Shown here: positions 21,233 to 32,748 of the stretch, piece after piece | Layout of the letters: each line of letters starts with the position of its first letter | Position numbering within the stretch: the stretch's first letter is position 1 | Source: Fragum whitleyi | Lineage: Eukaryota; Mollusca; Bivalvia; Cardiida; Cardiidae | DNA length: 64,000 bases | Assembly: GCA_948146395.1 (NCBI GenBank) | Contig: OX411549.1 | Coordinates: 29,263,272-29,327,271, forward strand | Direction: 5' to 3' | Position numbers and translations under genes: made by a program | Notes under the pieces: generated by a model | The model's database searches: none | The model's input: the letters and a program-made list of their open reading frames with translations, nothing else | What the model was told of the DNA's origin: nothing

Positions 21233-21725
21233 AAAATATGTAATATTCGGCAGGGTTGTTGAAATACGGATGTCTCATGGTTGTTTTCAATTGTCTATTA
21301 GTAAAGTCAACTTGTCCAAGATGAAAAAGAATTTACTCACAAAGTAGGTAATAAATAAATTACAGGCTTAAAAATTATACTTTTCCACTTTTCCTGCAAG
21401 TCTTTTTCCTTCTTTGTCTCTTTAAGCAGGACAAGGGGACTCTAAGAAATTTTCATACCACTTTTAAAGAATGACTATATTTCCTTTTTGTGCGGGACAA
21501 GTGAAAATTTAAGGATTTTCAAGGCCTTTAGATAAATACAGAACTACCAAGAAAACTTTTTGTTTTTCGTAAGAAAATGCTGGAACCCAGTCTTTTCTTT
21601 GTTAACAGCAATGTTTTTTCATTTGACATAAACATTAGGATGGTTAATCTCTTGGATAATTTTAATACCATTCCAATATTTACCCTGGAATTTAAATGTT
21701 TATGGACAAGTAGCCTAGAAAAATG
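21233..21725. other. Intron sequence, nothing recognised
   Basis: AT-rich. Overlapping open frames on both strands at 21528-21786 lack any domain and run into the next element. Confidence 0.4.
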
Positions 21726-22468
21726 TAGGATAGGGTGGGGCAAAATGCCCCCCACTCAATTGACTTTCATGATATTTTGGAAATGAGTGCTTTGGTCATT
21801 TTTAACCCTTTTATTTAAAATCATTTTTTTATGTCTTAAATTTTTTACTCAACGAAATTGATAAAAAGATGCATTGCAAAATGATAGTTGGAAAAAATGA
21901 GTAATGATGTAATGTCACAACATGGCTAGTATTCTACTTAATTTAATAAGGAATACCTTAAAGCAACCTTGGGTCACTTTATAAATATCACTATCAGTAT
22001 TGTTTCCCTTAAAATTAGTTTCATCTGATAAAATATTACATCAGACCATTTGCATCAAATGGTGTTTTGCCCCCAGATTAAGTGGGGCTTTTTACCCAGC
22101 AAAGAAAAATACCAAAAAAATCAAGATATTCTGAATACATTAAATGCACTTACGAATTGTGTATGTATGCTGAAAACCAATACGTAATGTGTAAAAAATA
22201 TTTTTGTGTTAAAAGCCAATATTTTTAAACCATGAGCAGTATGACACATGACAAAATATTTCACAGATTAAAAAGAATAGGGTCCAAAACAAACCCTTTC
22301 AGTCTATTTTTTGCTTTGAAATGACAGAGGTTAATCTTTTATATCATTTATATACTGGCGTTCAGTTTTGAAATTAAGGTGCTTATTATGTCACGTGTGC
22401 TGGAACTACTGAGAAATCAGCGTAGGCATTTTCCCCAAGGGCTGTTTTGCCCCATCCTACCCTACTTG
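21726..22468. mobile_element. Inverted-repeat element with GTAGGATAGGGTGGGGCAAA ends, ~740 bp
   Basis: The left end GTAGGATAGGGTGGGGCAAA is matched by the right end TTTTGCCCCATCCTACCCTAC. The interior is AT-rich and has no transposase. Confidence 0.72.
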
Positions 22469-22564
22469 TACGCAAATAATATGCCTGTGTCTGATAAACT
22501 GAGCATGAGAATTCCACACCACTAAATATAATCACAGCATGGGCCTGTCATGAAATAAGCATAC

Positions 22565-22643
22565 CTCACTGAATATAGCTGCATAGTGCCGTCTAATCTC
22601 CGCCTCTGCATTTGCCACAGAATAGGCCATCTTCTCATAAAAG
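22565..22643 (-). CDS. Metalloprotease exon 6 (79 bp)
   Basis: Acceptor TTTTTTTTATAG (AG at 22644-22645), donor GTATGC (22559-22564). The first base completes a Phe codon split by exon 5; then 26 codons, FYEKMAYSVANAEAE followed by IRRHYAAIFSE, ending in phase 0. The I-x-x-H-Y-x-x-I pattern is the first helix of the reprolysin domain. Clear codon-like composition compared with the surrounding intron. Confidence 0.78.
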
Positions 22644-22798
22644 CTATAAAAAAAAAGAATAAAAGGCTAAAAACATAGCACACCCACTAAGAACTGTTAC
22701 AACAGACAATTACCTCTGCATGAAAACATGTTAAGGATTCGCAATGAAAACTGTTAAGGCTTCTGCTAATTTGTTTAAATACATGTCGGTTTCGACAT

Positions 22799-23755
22799 TA
22801 CAGTCAAATCTGTGTGAGCGGCCAACTATACACAGCGGCCAATCTGCCGACAGCGGCCATTCCATTTTCCCCCGTGCAAATTCCTTCTTTAATTGCACTG
22901 TGAATAGTGTGATCTCCTGAAATGCGGCCGGCGGTCACCTTAATTGGTCTAATTCCAACTGTATATCACACCTATACAACGGTCATCTGACAAAACACGC
23001 GACTTAATTAGTCGTGTTTGAAAAAATCGATAATCACCACTATAGTAAACAGCCGAGGTCGCTTTATCGTAATGTACAAGTTATAAACAACAAGTTATCG
23101 ATTTTATCCTGTGTTGTCGATTAAATGACTCGTAATTGGCCATTACTATTAATTTAATCTACTTCAATGATGATAATTAATTAAAGGATATAGAATTTCT
23201 CAGTTGTCGGGCCTCTTTAAATAAAATGATCTTGAGCATTACAGGTTGTTTACACATTTAGCAAATTGATTTCTCGAGGTCTTTAAAATGGACGAAAATC
23301 TGCTTTTGATATCAATTCTCGCCGAAATGTTGCTCTCTAAACGTAGCTAAGTTCCTCTCTCTAGAGGATCGTGTGAAAGTGATACGCATGCTTGAATCGG
23401 GACGTTCTTCCAGGATTATTGCTAATGAGTTCGGTGTAGGATCATACGCAGGTCCAAACTGTGGCTAAACGCAAACGAGAAATTCTCGATGAATCTGGTT
23501 TCACTTGTTTTCACAATATTTTTCATGTTAAATGGTATAACTCTTTATTCATTTAATGACAAACACTTAGAATGAAACTTTGGAATTGCTTAGAATTTAT
23601 AGAAGTCTAAAGTTTTGCGATCTGATATTGAGTTAAACAAAAGTGGTACGACAAAATGGCCGCCCAAAGGTTACTGTGAACAGCAGCCAATCTGTGTACA
23701 GTAGCCAATTTGGCCCTCTCCCTTGACTGGCTGCTGTACACAGATTCGACTGTAT
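22799..23755 (+). mobile_element. Pogo/Tigger-family element, decayed
   Basis: Ends TACAGTCAAATCTGTGTGAG and CACAGATTCGACTGTA with TA borders, about 955 bp. 'GCGGCCA'-type words repeat inside both ends. It carries the transposase remnant at 23345-23500, so it is an internally deleted copy rather than a pure MITE. Confidence 0.78.
23345..23500 (+). pseudogene. Pogo/Tigger transposase N-terminal helix-turn-helix fragment
   Basis: One frame reads LSLEDRVKVIRMLESGRSSR followed by IIANEFGVG, then shifts by one base to QVQTVAKRKREILDE. This is the psq/CENP-B-N type DNA-binding domain that begins Tigger-family transposases. A frameshift near 23447 and a stop near 23352 break it, and the DDE catalytic part is absent. 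It is a fossil carried inside the inverted-repeat element. Confidence 0.75.
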
Positions 23756-23861
23756 TTGTACACCAAGACACTTCAGACTTTTTATATATTCCTATCCCAT
23801 TCCTTAGATAATGAATAATCCTGATCAAAATTTTTTTTATATTGATATTTCTGTAAAACAA

Positions 23862-24045
23862 GAGCTGTCACTGTAAGATGACAATGCCCCCGACACCGCT
23901 TTGATTTAGAAGTTATGGCCAATGTTAAAGTTTTTGGACGGAATGACGGACGGACGGACGGACGGACAGACGGACGGACGGACAGACGGACGGACGGACG
24001 GACAAGTCAAATTTATGATGCCTCCCTATCGGGGGCATAAAAAGA
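23862..24045. repeat. Interspersed repeat ending GGGGGCATAA, with a GGAC microsatellite
   Basis: Starts ACAAGAGCTGTCACTGTAAG and ends with 'cctccctatcgggggcataa'. A (GGAC)n run with A interruptions spans 23945-24004. The flanks resemble a widespread short element; class uncertain. Confidence 0.6.
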
Positions 24046-25632
24046 GTTTTGATGTAAATTTGATCGTTAAACAGTGTTTCATCTACTTCTTTTTTGAATT
24101 TAAGAAGAGAAAGAAGAAATAGTGAAACATTTTATCTGTTTGATGTTAAAACACCTCAGTCTTCGCTATTATACCTATTATCTAAAAGGAATATCTTCTG
24201 TTTCGAAACTTATATGCATTATTTCAATTTTAAGCGTATGTTATGGACTCTGCCTATTTCTTTTGGTATGTTACAGTATATTCCCTACAGTGTTATAACC
24301 TCTCTCATTGATATTGCATACAAAAATCCCAGTTTTCTTGACGCCAGGATTTTCTAAAAACACAAAAAGAAAGCGCAACGAAATCCGAGTTATCTTATAT
24401 CTAAGTCTTTCAATGGAAAATACGAGGTAGATGGGGAGAAAAGTCCCAAAACTTCATTTAATGCGATATATCTAAAAATAACACTCTGGTCTTCTTTTTG
24501 ATTTATGAAAAACAGTATGCCTTCCCTCTTTTTAATTATATCGGTCTTACTTCCAGGATAAGAAAGCACTCGCAAATGTTAATAATATGAATGCCTATAC
24601 ATGGTAGTCTAATCAACATCGTAAAACATTCACCTGCTTTAAATGAAAGGTATCTTGTCAAGAAAGTGTAAGCTTAAAGTCCCAAAATCGAAATGGATTG
24701 AACATTCTCAAAATCATCGGTTTAAATCTCTTCTACAAATGACGGTGTTACAATTATTCGCTCAGCATTTCTCCAATAATATGAAACTTTCCAATATGAA
24801 ACTTATGTTCAAATAAATCTATTTTTGCTGTTTTTAAAAAATGTAATAAATGGGTCTTGGTGCTTATTTCTTACCTAGACCTGTTTACAAAATTAATTAA
24901 TGGGTACCATCAACCAAGTGCGTTGTTGCAGTTGCCTTTTAAATTCTTAGGAAAATATAACCCTGAAGAGAATTTATCCAAAAATATAAATCTAAGCACA
25001 AAAGGGTCCTGTTTCCCATTTTGATTGAAAATGGACAATAATTTGCATTGAACTAAATACAAGAATTGAAGGTAAAAGAACTTTTATTCGGTCAATATAA
25101 AAAGTCAACCAAACCTTCTGAACTATCTCCAAGATTTGTACAAAAAAGGTCAAAACAGCTAGCCATGCTCTGATCTAAAATATTTTCCGAGAGGATTGAC
25201 CCGCCCAATTACTAGTTGATCATAGTTTTTAGTTTTTTAGTTTTTCGAAATCACAGGACGTCCACGAGAGCATGCGAAAAAGTTCAAGAACAGGTCCTAG
25301 AACTTGAATTTTGGCAATTCAAGAACAGTCAAACTAGCTCTTGAACCAGTTCTAGAACTAGTTCTTGATTTTCTTGTACTAGTTATCAGACCAGTTCTTA
25401 AATTTGAGTTCAAGGGATGGAATAATTTCACCAATTATTATAAGGCTCTTTTTGCATTAATACATCACCGTCCTGACTCTAATACTACAAGGAGTATATT
25501 GTAATCTTTTTTCCTTGTTGTTTCCTTCTGATTTAGGTATAATCATTATGTGAAAGTTTAAAGTAAATCGGATAGAAATTGTGGACTCTTTTGTGAAAAT
25601 AAGTGTATGTTAACAGATGTGCGGACGGTTGC
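24046..25632. other. Intron sequence, no gene recognised
   Basis: AT-rich. 25270-25410 contains several GTTCAAGAAC/AGTTCTAGAACT words that make local inverted repeats. Open frames of 60-90 codons (for example 24094-24357) have no domain and low-complexity composition. Confidence 0.4.
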
Positions 25633-26372
25633 ACCTGGTGAATCTACAGTCATGATTTTAGCTAATTCAATTAATGTCCATATGCTGATCATCCATACCA
25701 ATTTTCAAGTCTGTAGGACTCCTGGTTCATTAGAAGAAGTTTAAAGATTTCAAAAATGATCCAAAGAACTACCCCCTCCCCAAGACACTCAGCACCTGGT
25801 GACCCTACAGTCATGATTTTAGCTATTTTAATTAATGTCAATATATTGATCACCCATGACAATTTCAAAGTCTGTAGGGTTCCTGATCAAGGAGAAGAAT
25901 AAGGTTAAAGATTTCAGAATTGGTCCAAAGTACTACCCCCTCCCCCCTTATGCTCCGCATCTGGTGGCCCTACATTCATGATATTAGCTATTTTATTTTA
26001 GATCCATATGATTATCAACCGTGCCAATATTGAAGTCTGTAGGGCTCCTGGTTCATTAGAAGATGAAGGTTAAAGTTACAAAATGTTCACAAAAGTACTA
26101 CCCCCTCCCCCCTGGTGCTCCGCACCTGGTGGCTTAACAGTCATGATTTTAGCAATTTTCATAAAGGTCCATATGCTGATCATCCATGCCAATATCCAAA
26201 TCTGTCGGGCTCCTGGTTCATCAGAAGAAGAAGGTTGAAGATTACAAAATTTTCACAAAAGTACTATCCCCTCCCCCCTGGTGCTCCCCACCTGGCAGCC
26301 CAACAGATATGATTTTAACTATCTATTAAGGTCTATGAGCTTATCCTCCATGCCAATTTTCAAGGCTGTAGG
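25633..26372. repeat. Diverged tandem array, ~160-bp units (about 4.5)
   Basis: 'CACCTGGTGRCYCTACAGTC' followed by 'atgattttagct' recurs at about 25636, 25795, 25957, 26115 and 26287, each with 'agtctgtagggctcctggtt' and 'aaagtactaccccctccccc'. Confidence 0.82.
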
Positions 26373-27769
26373 GCTGCTTGTTCAGAATCAAAGGCCTGAA
26401 AGGCCTGAATGCAGTCAGGACGGAAAAATATTTGAGTATTGAAACATTTCAATTATAACAAATTCTCTAAAATCTAAGGCTAAAATCTACACTTCAGATC
26501 TTTGGCCTTCTATTCTGACCTTTCATTCCCAAATATTGCCTTATTCATGCTTAAAGCCCTTACTTTTGATGAAAAGAGCACAGCATGGAGGGCCAATGCT
26601 TTGCTACAAGGTCAGTATAATAATATAAAAATAATAAGGGCTTAATTATTATTTCTTCCATCGTCATCCACCTTGATAATAGGGATAGCTCCTGTTATGG
26701 CTAATACTCATGCCGAGTTAACAGAAAATAGCTACAGACATAAAACCACCCCAAAAATTGCACTCGAGTCAACAAATCAACATGATATTGTTAACAATCT
26801 AATTCTGCTTTTCTCTTTTTTTTATTCACAACGAACATGTCATAACGTTGGGTTGCTCACCATACTTAAGCCAGTAATATCTGTCAAGCAAGTAGGTGAG
26901 AAAACCCCGCTTTTCTTTGGTTATTAAATCGGCAAAAGTCACTTGTTCGTCTGCTGAAATTTCAGAGGGACAGACTGATTTTCGGTGAATGTGTAATATG
27001 GAAGTGGACCCTGTGAAATCGGCCCGGGTTCATTAGAATCTATTTCTATATTTACTTTTGCCTTATATTCGGGAGACCCGGCGAAAAAGTTATAAATTGT
27101 CTTTGATCGCCTTTAATCTTGATCTATTTCGTAGGAAAGGAACATGTTAACATAGAATGGTTCCCGATTTATTGGATTTACGATAATACAGCACCGATTA
27201 TCATAACGCTGTGCGGGGTACCATAAAGATTTTTATTTGGGAATAGGCCAAAACGGCAGGTCGTCGCGGAAGTCCGATTTTCGTCGATGCCGTATTTTAA
27301 GATTCGGCGCGACGTAGGGCCCATCCTTTTGATTTTTATTCGCAGGCTACAACTTTTTAGTTCTTATCGCGCGGCCTTGGCAGATCCCTAACAGCGGATT
27401 TTAAAATAAACGATAAACCTATCTGAGTAAGGGAAGTAACTCCAAAAGACGAGTCCCTTTAAAAAAACGGTCGCTGTCTACTTTCGATTTCGTGTTTACT
27501 TTTCGGCGCCGTTCAAAATCTTTTTTTTCCCCTGACTTTTGATACCTAAATTCGTAATTCGGAAATATGGCTTTGAAATCGGAATTGTTCACAAAAATAT
27601 AGGCAGCTGGCATTCAGTCTGATATTATTTTCGCGGGCTATAAATCATGAATGGGTTTACTTTTTCACGCTCATGGATTTAATCGAATTCGGTGTTGTGA
27701 GGATCCGATTGCCGGCGACCACTATATGCAAGTCAGACTTTCAGTCTGACTGCATAAAAAGAAGAATTT
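26373..27769. other. Non-coding stretch; CpG-rich part at about 26930-27720
   Basis: From about 26930 to 27720 the sequence has many CG dinucleotides (cggcgcgacg, cgcgcgg, gtcgtcgcgg), unlike the rest of the introns. It ends near a 13-bp-arm hairpin, GCAGTCAGACTGAAAGTCTG-like, at 27727-27755. No inverted ends that would define a transposon were found. Function unknown. Confidence 0.45.
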
Positions 27770-28020
27770 TAAAGATTTTCTTAAATTTTTAACTTTGGTT
27801 GCCATAGCAACCAGAGTTTTTCACCGATTTCAATTCTTTTAGCAATTCTTAAAGGGGATCACCTAAGAAAATTTCTGCCAAGTTTGGTTCAAATTGGCCA
27901 TGTAGTTTAGGAGGAGATGTCATTTAAAGAAATTGTTGAAGGATGACTGACAACACACGGGCGCCGGACTAAAGGTGATCACAATAGCTCACTTGAGCAT
28001 GTTGTGCTCAGGTGAGCTAA
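27770..28020. repeat. Single unit of the ~165-bp family with AGCTCACCTGAGCACA end
   Basis: 'ggggatcacctaagaaaatt' and 'ggttcaaattggccatgtag' are followed by a terminal inverted word CTCACTTGAGC...GCTCAGGTGAGCT. The same AGCTCACCTGAG word opens the array at 34108. Confidence 0.65.
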
Positions 28021-28457
28021 AAATACTGTGTTACAGCATTTTCTTAAAACAATATTTTCTCAATATTTATCTACCTCCTTTTATGTGGACAAGTTCATTT
28101 TGAACCTGTACAAGTAAGAATCAGCTTTATCACAATCAGAACCAACTGATTATAGGTTATAATCGATTAATCTGCCCATCACTAGCTTTTGTTCATTTCA
28201 CACTTTGTCATATTATCTAAGAGGAGCCAAATAAATAAAGGATGTCATTAAATTGCATAATTACCCTTGACAAAGTCTTATCCCAAAATTATCACTTTTA
28301 GAGGCATTTTTGCGTAAAAGAAATAGAATAGTTGTTTGTTTTTGTGTGAGAATCAACAATTCTTTCTGTGTGAACAATCAAAGGTATATTTTCACTCAAG
28401 GAAATATATAAGTTGATCCTGTATTTATTTCACACCTGGACTGTAAATTTTGCGTGA
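28021..28457. other. Intron sequence with a hAT-like end fragment
   Basis: 28140-28187 ('aatcgattaatctgcccatc', 'actag') resembles an end of the hAT-like MITE at 11092. The rest is unrecognised. Confidence 0.4.
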
Positions 28458-28764
28458 TACCCTATTTCTCAATAAACGCTACGGGGAGCTATACATAACA
28501 AGGTCAGGGAGCTTTTATTAAGTATGCATTTTCTGATTTAAAAAATCTTTAAAATTGATGTCTTTTTTGCCTTTTTCCCTTTAATTTGAGTTGAATTTCC
28601 TCTCAACAATCATATAAATATTTGTTGAGAGGAAATCATCTCAAATTAGAGAAAAAGTCTCAACAAGATCTTAAAAAAATTTGGCATTTGAAGTGGATTT
28701 TCTTAGTAAAAAAAATAGGGGTGCTGCTATAAGGGAGTGGGCTATTATTAGGTGAAATACGGTA
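28458..28764. mobile_element. Inverted-repeat MITE with CCSTATTTC ends
   Basis: Left end TACCCTATTTCTCAATAA, right end TTATTAGGTGAAATACGGTA. Also contains an inner inverted pair, 'ttgagttgaatttcctctca' near 28588 and 'tgagaggaaatcatctcaaa' near 28624. Its right end is 11 bp from the exon 5 splice donor. Confidence 0.62.
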
Positions 28765-28781
28765 AGTCAGATAATACTCAC

Positions 28782-28992
28782 AACTCCCAAACAGTGTAAT
28801 CACAAACAGCCAGTACTTCCAGTATATTACATATGGATGGAATAGTATTACGTCTCTTCCTTGTGTTGAGCTGACCCTCAGTTTTCGTTGGACTAGAACG
28901 TTTTTGGTAACCGATCGCATTTGAAGGTTGATCAGCTTTGATATCCGAAGAACGGCCCTCATATATATGTTTTCTTTCTTCTTCTGGTTTAT
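28782..28992 (-). CDS. Metalloprotease exon 5 (211 bp) with RKRR furin-type site
   Basis: Acceptor TTTTTACTTAG (AG at 28993-28994), donor GTGAGT (28776-28781). Starts with two bases that complete an Asp codon from exon 4. It encodes a charged end of the propeptide (KPEEERKHIYEGRSSD...), the basic site RKRR (predicted residues 232-235), and the first strand of the catalytic domain, ILEVLAVCDYTVWE, leaving two bases of a Phe codon completed by exon 6. Another frame of this exon is also open and hydrophobic, but only this frame is consistent with both neighbouring exons. Confidence 0.78.
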
Positions 28993-29689
28993 CTAAGTAA
29001 AAATAAGCATTGGTGAAATTCAGAGACTGTTGCCATCAAAAGAAAAATATACTATGCTAAAATGCTAACATTTAGCCAGTTGCTCTGTTAATTGGTATGA
29101 CTATTCGTGTCATCTTCCCTCATCTCATTTTATAAAATTTCGTGGATAGCTGAACTCTCAAGTACACAATGTGATTATCTTTTTAAGTTTCACACCTCTA
29201 TGAACAAAAAAATAATCTCTTCAGCGAAAAATTGTGCTTAGCCACACCAACGCTTCAAGTACAAATTTTCAAGTAATCTCGCCCTGCCTTTAGGATGACA
29301 AGCAGTGGAAACTGCTTTCAAATCATACCCTGTTTGCATGTGTACTTGCGTGCAAAGAATGGTATAATTTTCAAACAGTTTGCATTGTTGTTGTCTTTCT
29401 GAATACAGGCCTAGTCATTCTTAACATTTTCAAAACATTAGAGAAACAACGGAACCTGTGCCACAACGTAAGCTGCCACATTTTTGCGCAACAGAATTTC
29501 ATTAAATCCCAATAACAGGAGGGGGAATCAAAAAGTTCCTAGACAATTGCAATTTCTTTGTCAAGGAACCGTCGCTATGGAATCAAATGATGAGCAGCAG
29601 CACATATACGCCCGATGGGGTTTGTGAGTAACCTTGGCTTGTCAGTGACGAGAGCTTGAATGATAGCTAGAAAAATTGCAGACAAACAG
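28993..29689. other. Intron sequence with hairpin family K, copy 2
   Basis: 29305-29390 holds arms 'ggaaactgctttcaaatcat' and 'tataattttcaaacagtttg' around TTTGCATGTGTACTTGCGTG, like the hairpin at 16415. The remainder is unrecognised. Confidence 0.5.
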
Positions 29690-30720
29690 ACAGACGACTG
29701 GGGCCATAACATAGTATGACCCTTTGAGTTTAAATTGAAAATGGTTTTATGCACAACTATACATTAAACAGTCATCTTGCAAATTTCAGTTCATTCCAAT
29801 TCAAAGTGTGAAGAGTTGCTCACAAAAGAAATATAGTGAATTTCAAACAATTCAAGGGCAGATAATACTTGAAAGATCCAAGCTTTTTGAATTTCTGAAG
29901 TCTGAAGTTTAACCAAATATCAGGGTTACATTGTGGCAAGATTCATTTCAATCCAATCAAATTTGTAGGAGTTGTGCACACACACACAAAAAAAAAAAAT
30001 CTGTCATTTTAAACTATTTTGTGAAGTAAAGGGCAGATAAATCAGAAACTACTTTACATGTGAAAAATATTTAGTCCTAAGCACAAATAGACAACCTACA
30101 GAGTCATTGCAGAAAGTTTCCTTTCATTCCCATCTAAAATGTAGGGGAAAGTGAGCTGACAAGAAATTTTGTTTTTCATTCAACTCAAGGGCGGAAAATT
30201 CACGATAACTCAAGATAATGACCAGAGCACTTTAAATTGAATGTCTTATGCACAACTAGACATCATAGAGAGTAATTGTGTCTAGTTTTTGCTCAGTGCA
30301 ATTGATTTTTTTTTGAGGAGTTATGCTCACAAAAAATAGTGATTTTCGTTAAATTCAAGGGCAGATGATTCAAGATTTCAAAAGAATGACTGGAGGGATT
30401 TGAATTTCACAGGTCTTATGTACAACAAGACATCATAGGGAGTAATTGTGTTGAGTTTCAGCTTATTCCCATTGATAGTTTAGGAGGAGTTGTGCACACA
30501 AAAAACAGTGATTTTCGCAAAAAATCAAGAGCAGATAATTCAAGATTTCTCAGGAATGACTGGAGCAATTTGAATTTCAAAGGTCTTATGCACAACTAGA
30601 CATGATAGAGAGTAATTGTGCCAAGTTTCAGCTCATCCCAATTGATAGTTTAGGAGGAGTTGCACACAAAATTGCTAACAGACAGACAGACGGACAGACG
30701 ACCGGGCCATAACATAATGC
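29690..30720. repeat. Diverged tandem array, ~150-bp units (about 6)
   Basis: 'GAGAGTAATTGTG' with 'ttcagctcattcccattgat', 'gttgtgcacacaaaa' and 'gcagataattcaagatttc' recurs. The array is bracketed by 'cagacagacgactggggcca' near 29690 and 'cagacgaccgggccataaca' near 30695. It lies wholly in intron 4. Confidence 0.8.
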
Positions 30721-32558
30721 CACCCTTTTTGCTCATAAAAATCAAAATGTGTCTTAACAAGCATTGAATGCACAACAAGGTCACCTGCATACCATGGGGT
30801 TTACTCATTAGGCTTGACACTTAGAGTTCTAATTAACCAAGACTGACATTCTTTCTTAAATAATGTAACATCAGGACTTGAATTGGTACTTACAACTCAA
30901 ATGGATTATTGTTGTTATACATGAGGTTTATTACACTCACATTGTGTCTCAAATTCATCAATTAAGACCAGAAGAAAATCACGTAACAGCATTTTTAGAG
31001 GTATTTTACCAAAATGTTATCGAAGATTGTTATGATTTTTCTCTAGTTTGAAATATTTAACACGTTTAGAGTGGAAACAGAACTGTCTGTTATAAACTTT
31101 ATCGCAATACACAATGTACTAAAACATCCATCTTTTTTTTAAGAATTTTACTTGAAAGAGCTGAATGTATTTATGAGGATGAAAGGTCAGGTAACTAGGA
31201 AAAATCTGTGCAATTTTTGTCTAAATATGTCCATAGTTGTTAGAGGAGTTGTGTTCACAAGATTTGGGTAAGGTTACAGTTTTATTGAAGCATTCCTTTC
31301 TGGATAGTGTATCAATACCTGTTACCTGAATTTTCTAAACAAGCATTTGAAGCACCATGTTTATTTTGAGATCATCTTTAGAAAAAAACTGAAAACTGAT
31401 TTAAAAGTCATCAATTCTTTTCTTAAGTTGATTTCCAGGTGGTTCTAAGGACTTTTATAATCAGATATTTTGAGAGTCCTGCACGGCCACTTATTATCTA
31501 GTCACAGACATGCAACATCTGCCTCCCTTAAAACCATTATGTCTGAAAAAGTATGTTCTAACCCCCTTAATAGAATTTTCGGATCTGCCCATGTATTCAA
31601 TTGAATTAATGAATATACCAACAGTAATCATTCCAGTAACCACAGATAATGTGGTCTTGGGCACAAAAAGTCCCAGGTTTACTGCTTGGTACTGATCATG
31701 CCTTCAGTTTAAATTAAATTATTTGCTGAGAAATTGAGTGAACACAAAAAAGGTTAAGGATAACATTTTTCACCAAGGGCCATAATAGTAACCAAAATAG
31801 GACATACATGTGTATCTTTGCTGGGTACTGATGATATAATTCTATGAATTTTGAAATAGCACCATTAAATACTGTAGTTTCTGAAAACCTTAATAAAGTA
31901 TAAAAATTCTGTTGAATAAATAATGCATGGGATCCAGATTCAAACATGCACATCTCTGTCTTATAATGAGTCTTTTAGTTGCCAGGAAAATGAGAGACGT
32001 ACAGACACAGCAATGGACAGATAGATGGACAGGTCGATAGGCTGACTCCTTTATACCCCCAAAATATAGTTTTTAGGAGATATCATATTTCATTCAAGTA
32101 GAGTTTTATTTAAAAGTAATCATATAGTCCTTAATTAAGGTTCATGTGAGGTGTTTGAGACCCTGAACTTTAAGGGCACTTCATTTACCAAGAAAAAGCA
32201 GTATGTCCAGGTATATGAATTATCAAAATGACGCTATAAATGAGCAACATAAGACTGCCCATGCTATAGCGGTACATTTGTATAGCCAAAATATTGTGGG
32301 AAAGGATTTGATAAAATTTGCTCATATTTTGATAAAATACATTCTAAAGTACTACCCAGGTTTCCTACAATGGTTAGTATAAACTAGGACCCTATATATT
32401 TATAGGCACTTACAATAGATTGTGCTGTCCCCTCGAAATGAGTACTACTTGCCACACGCAGCAATATGATTACAAGACAAGCATGCTTACCACTCGCCCA
32501 GATTCGGTCAACAAGTCAGGTGGTTTTTACTCACCTGCCAAAACTCATGATTATGTAC
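30721..32558. other. Intron 4 remainder, no gene recognised
   Basis: AT-rich. A 'gacagatagatggacaggtc' stretch at 32010-32045 resembles the tail of the tandem families. Nothing else is recognised up to exon 4. Confidence 0.45.
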
Positions 32559-32748
32559 CTTTATTTATTCCCTTTTTATATTGCTCTATGATGTCCTCAA
32601 TGTCAAGGTTTGTAAATTCTTCAGGTTTGATACGCCCAGCGTCTGTGTTTTTGTAATCCTCTTGCGTCTCGGTGACGTTGTGTGTACCTTTATCGTCATC
32701 CATGGGCTGGATTTTGTACTTCCTACCGAACTGGTAAAAAGTTCCATC
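32559..32748 (-). CDS. Metalloprotease exon 4 (190 bp), propeptide
   Basis: Acceptor CAATACCTTCCAG (AG at 32749-32750), donor GTACAT (32553-32558). Phase 0 start: DGTFYQFGRKYKIQPMDDD, then a hydrophilic stretch with an NVT sequon and a helix EFTNLDIEDIIEQYKKGINK; it ends with one base. The G-T-F/Y...Y-x-I-x-P pattern is how M12B propeptides of ADAMTS type read near their end. The donor is less usual than the others (GTACAT), but it is the one that gives the right phase with exon 5. Reading through would meet TAA two codons later. Confidence 0.78.

Noticed and set aside
28660..28962. 100-codon minus frame with a hydrophobic stretch, first read as a membrane protein exon
   Set aside because: It overlaps metalloprotease exon 5, but its phase does not fit the neighbouring exons, while the adjacent frame fits both sides and carries the RKRR site.
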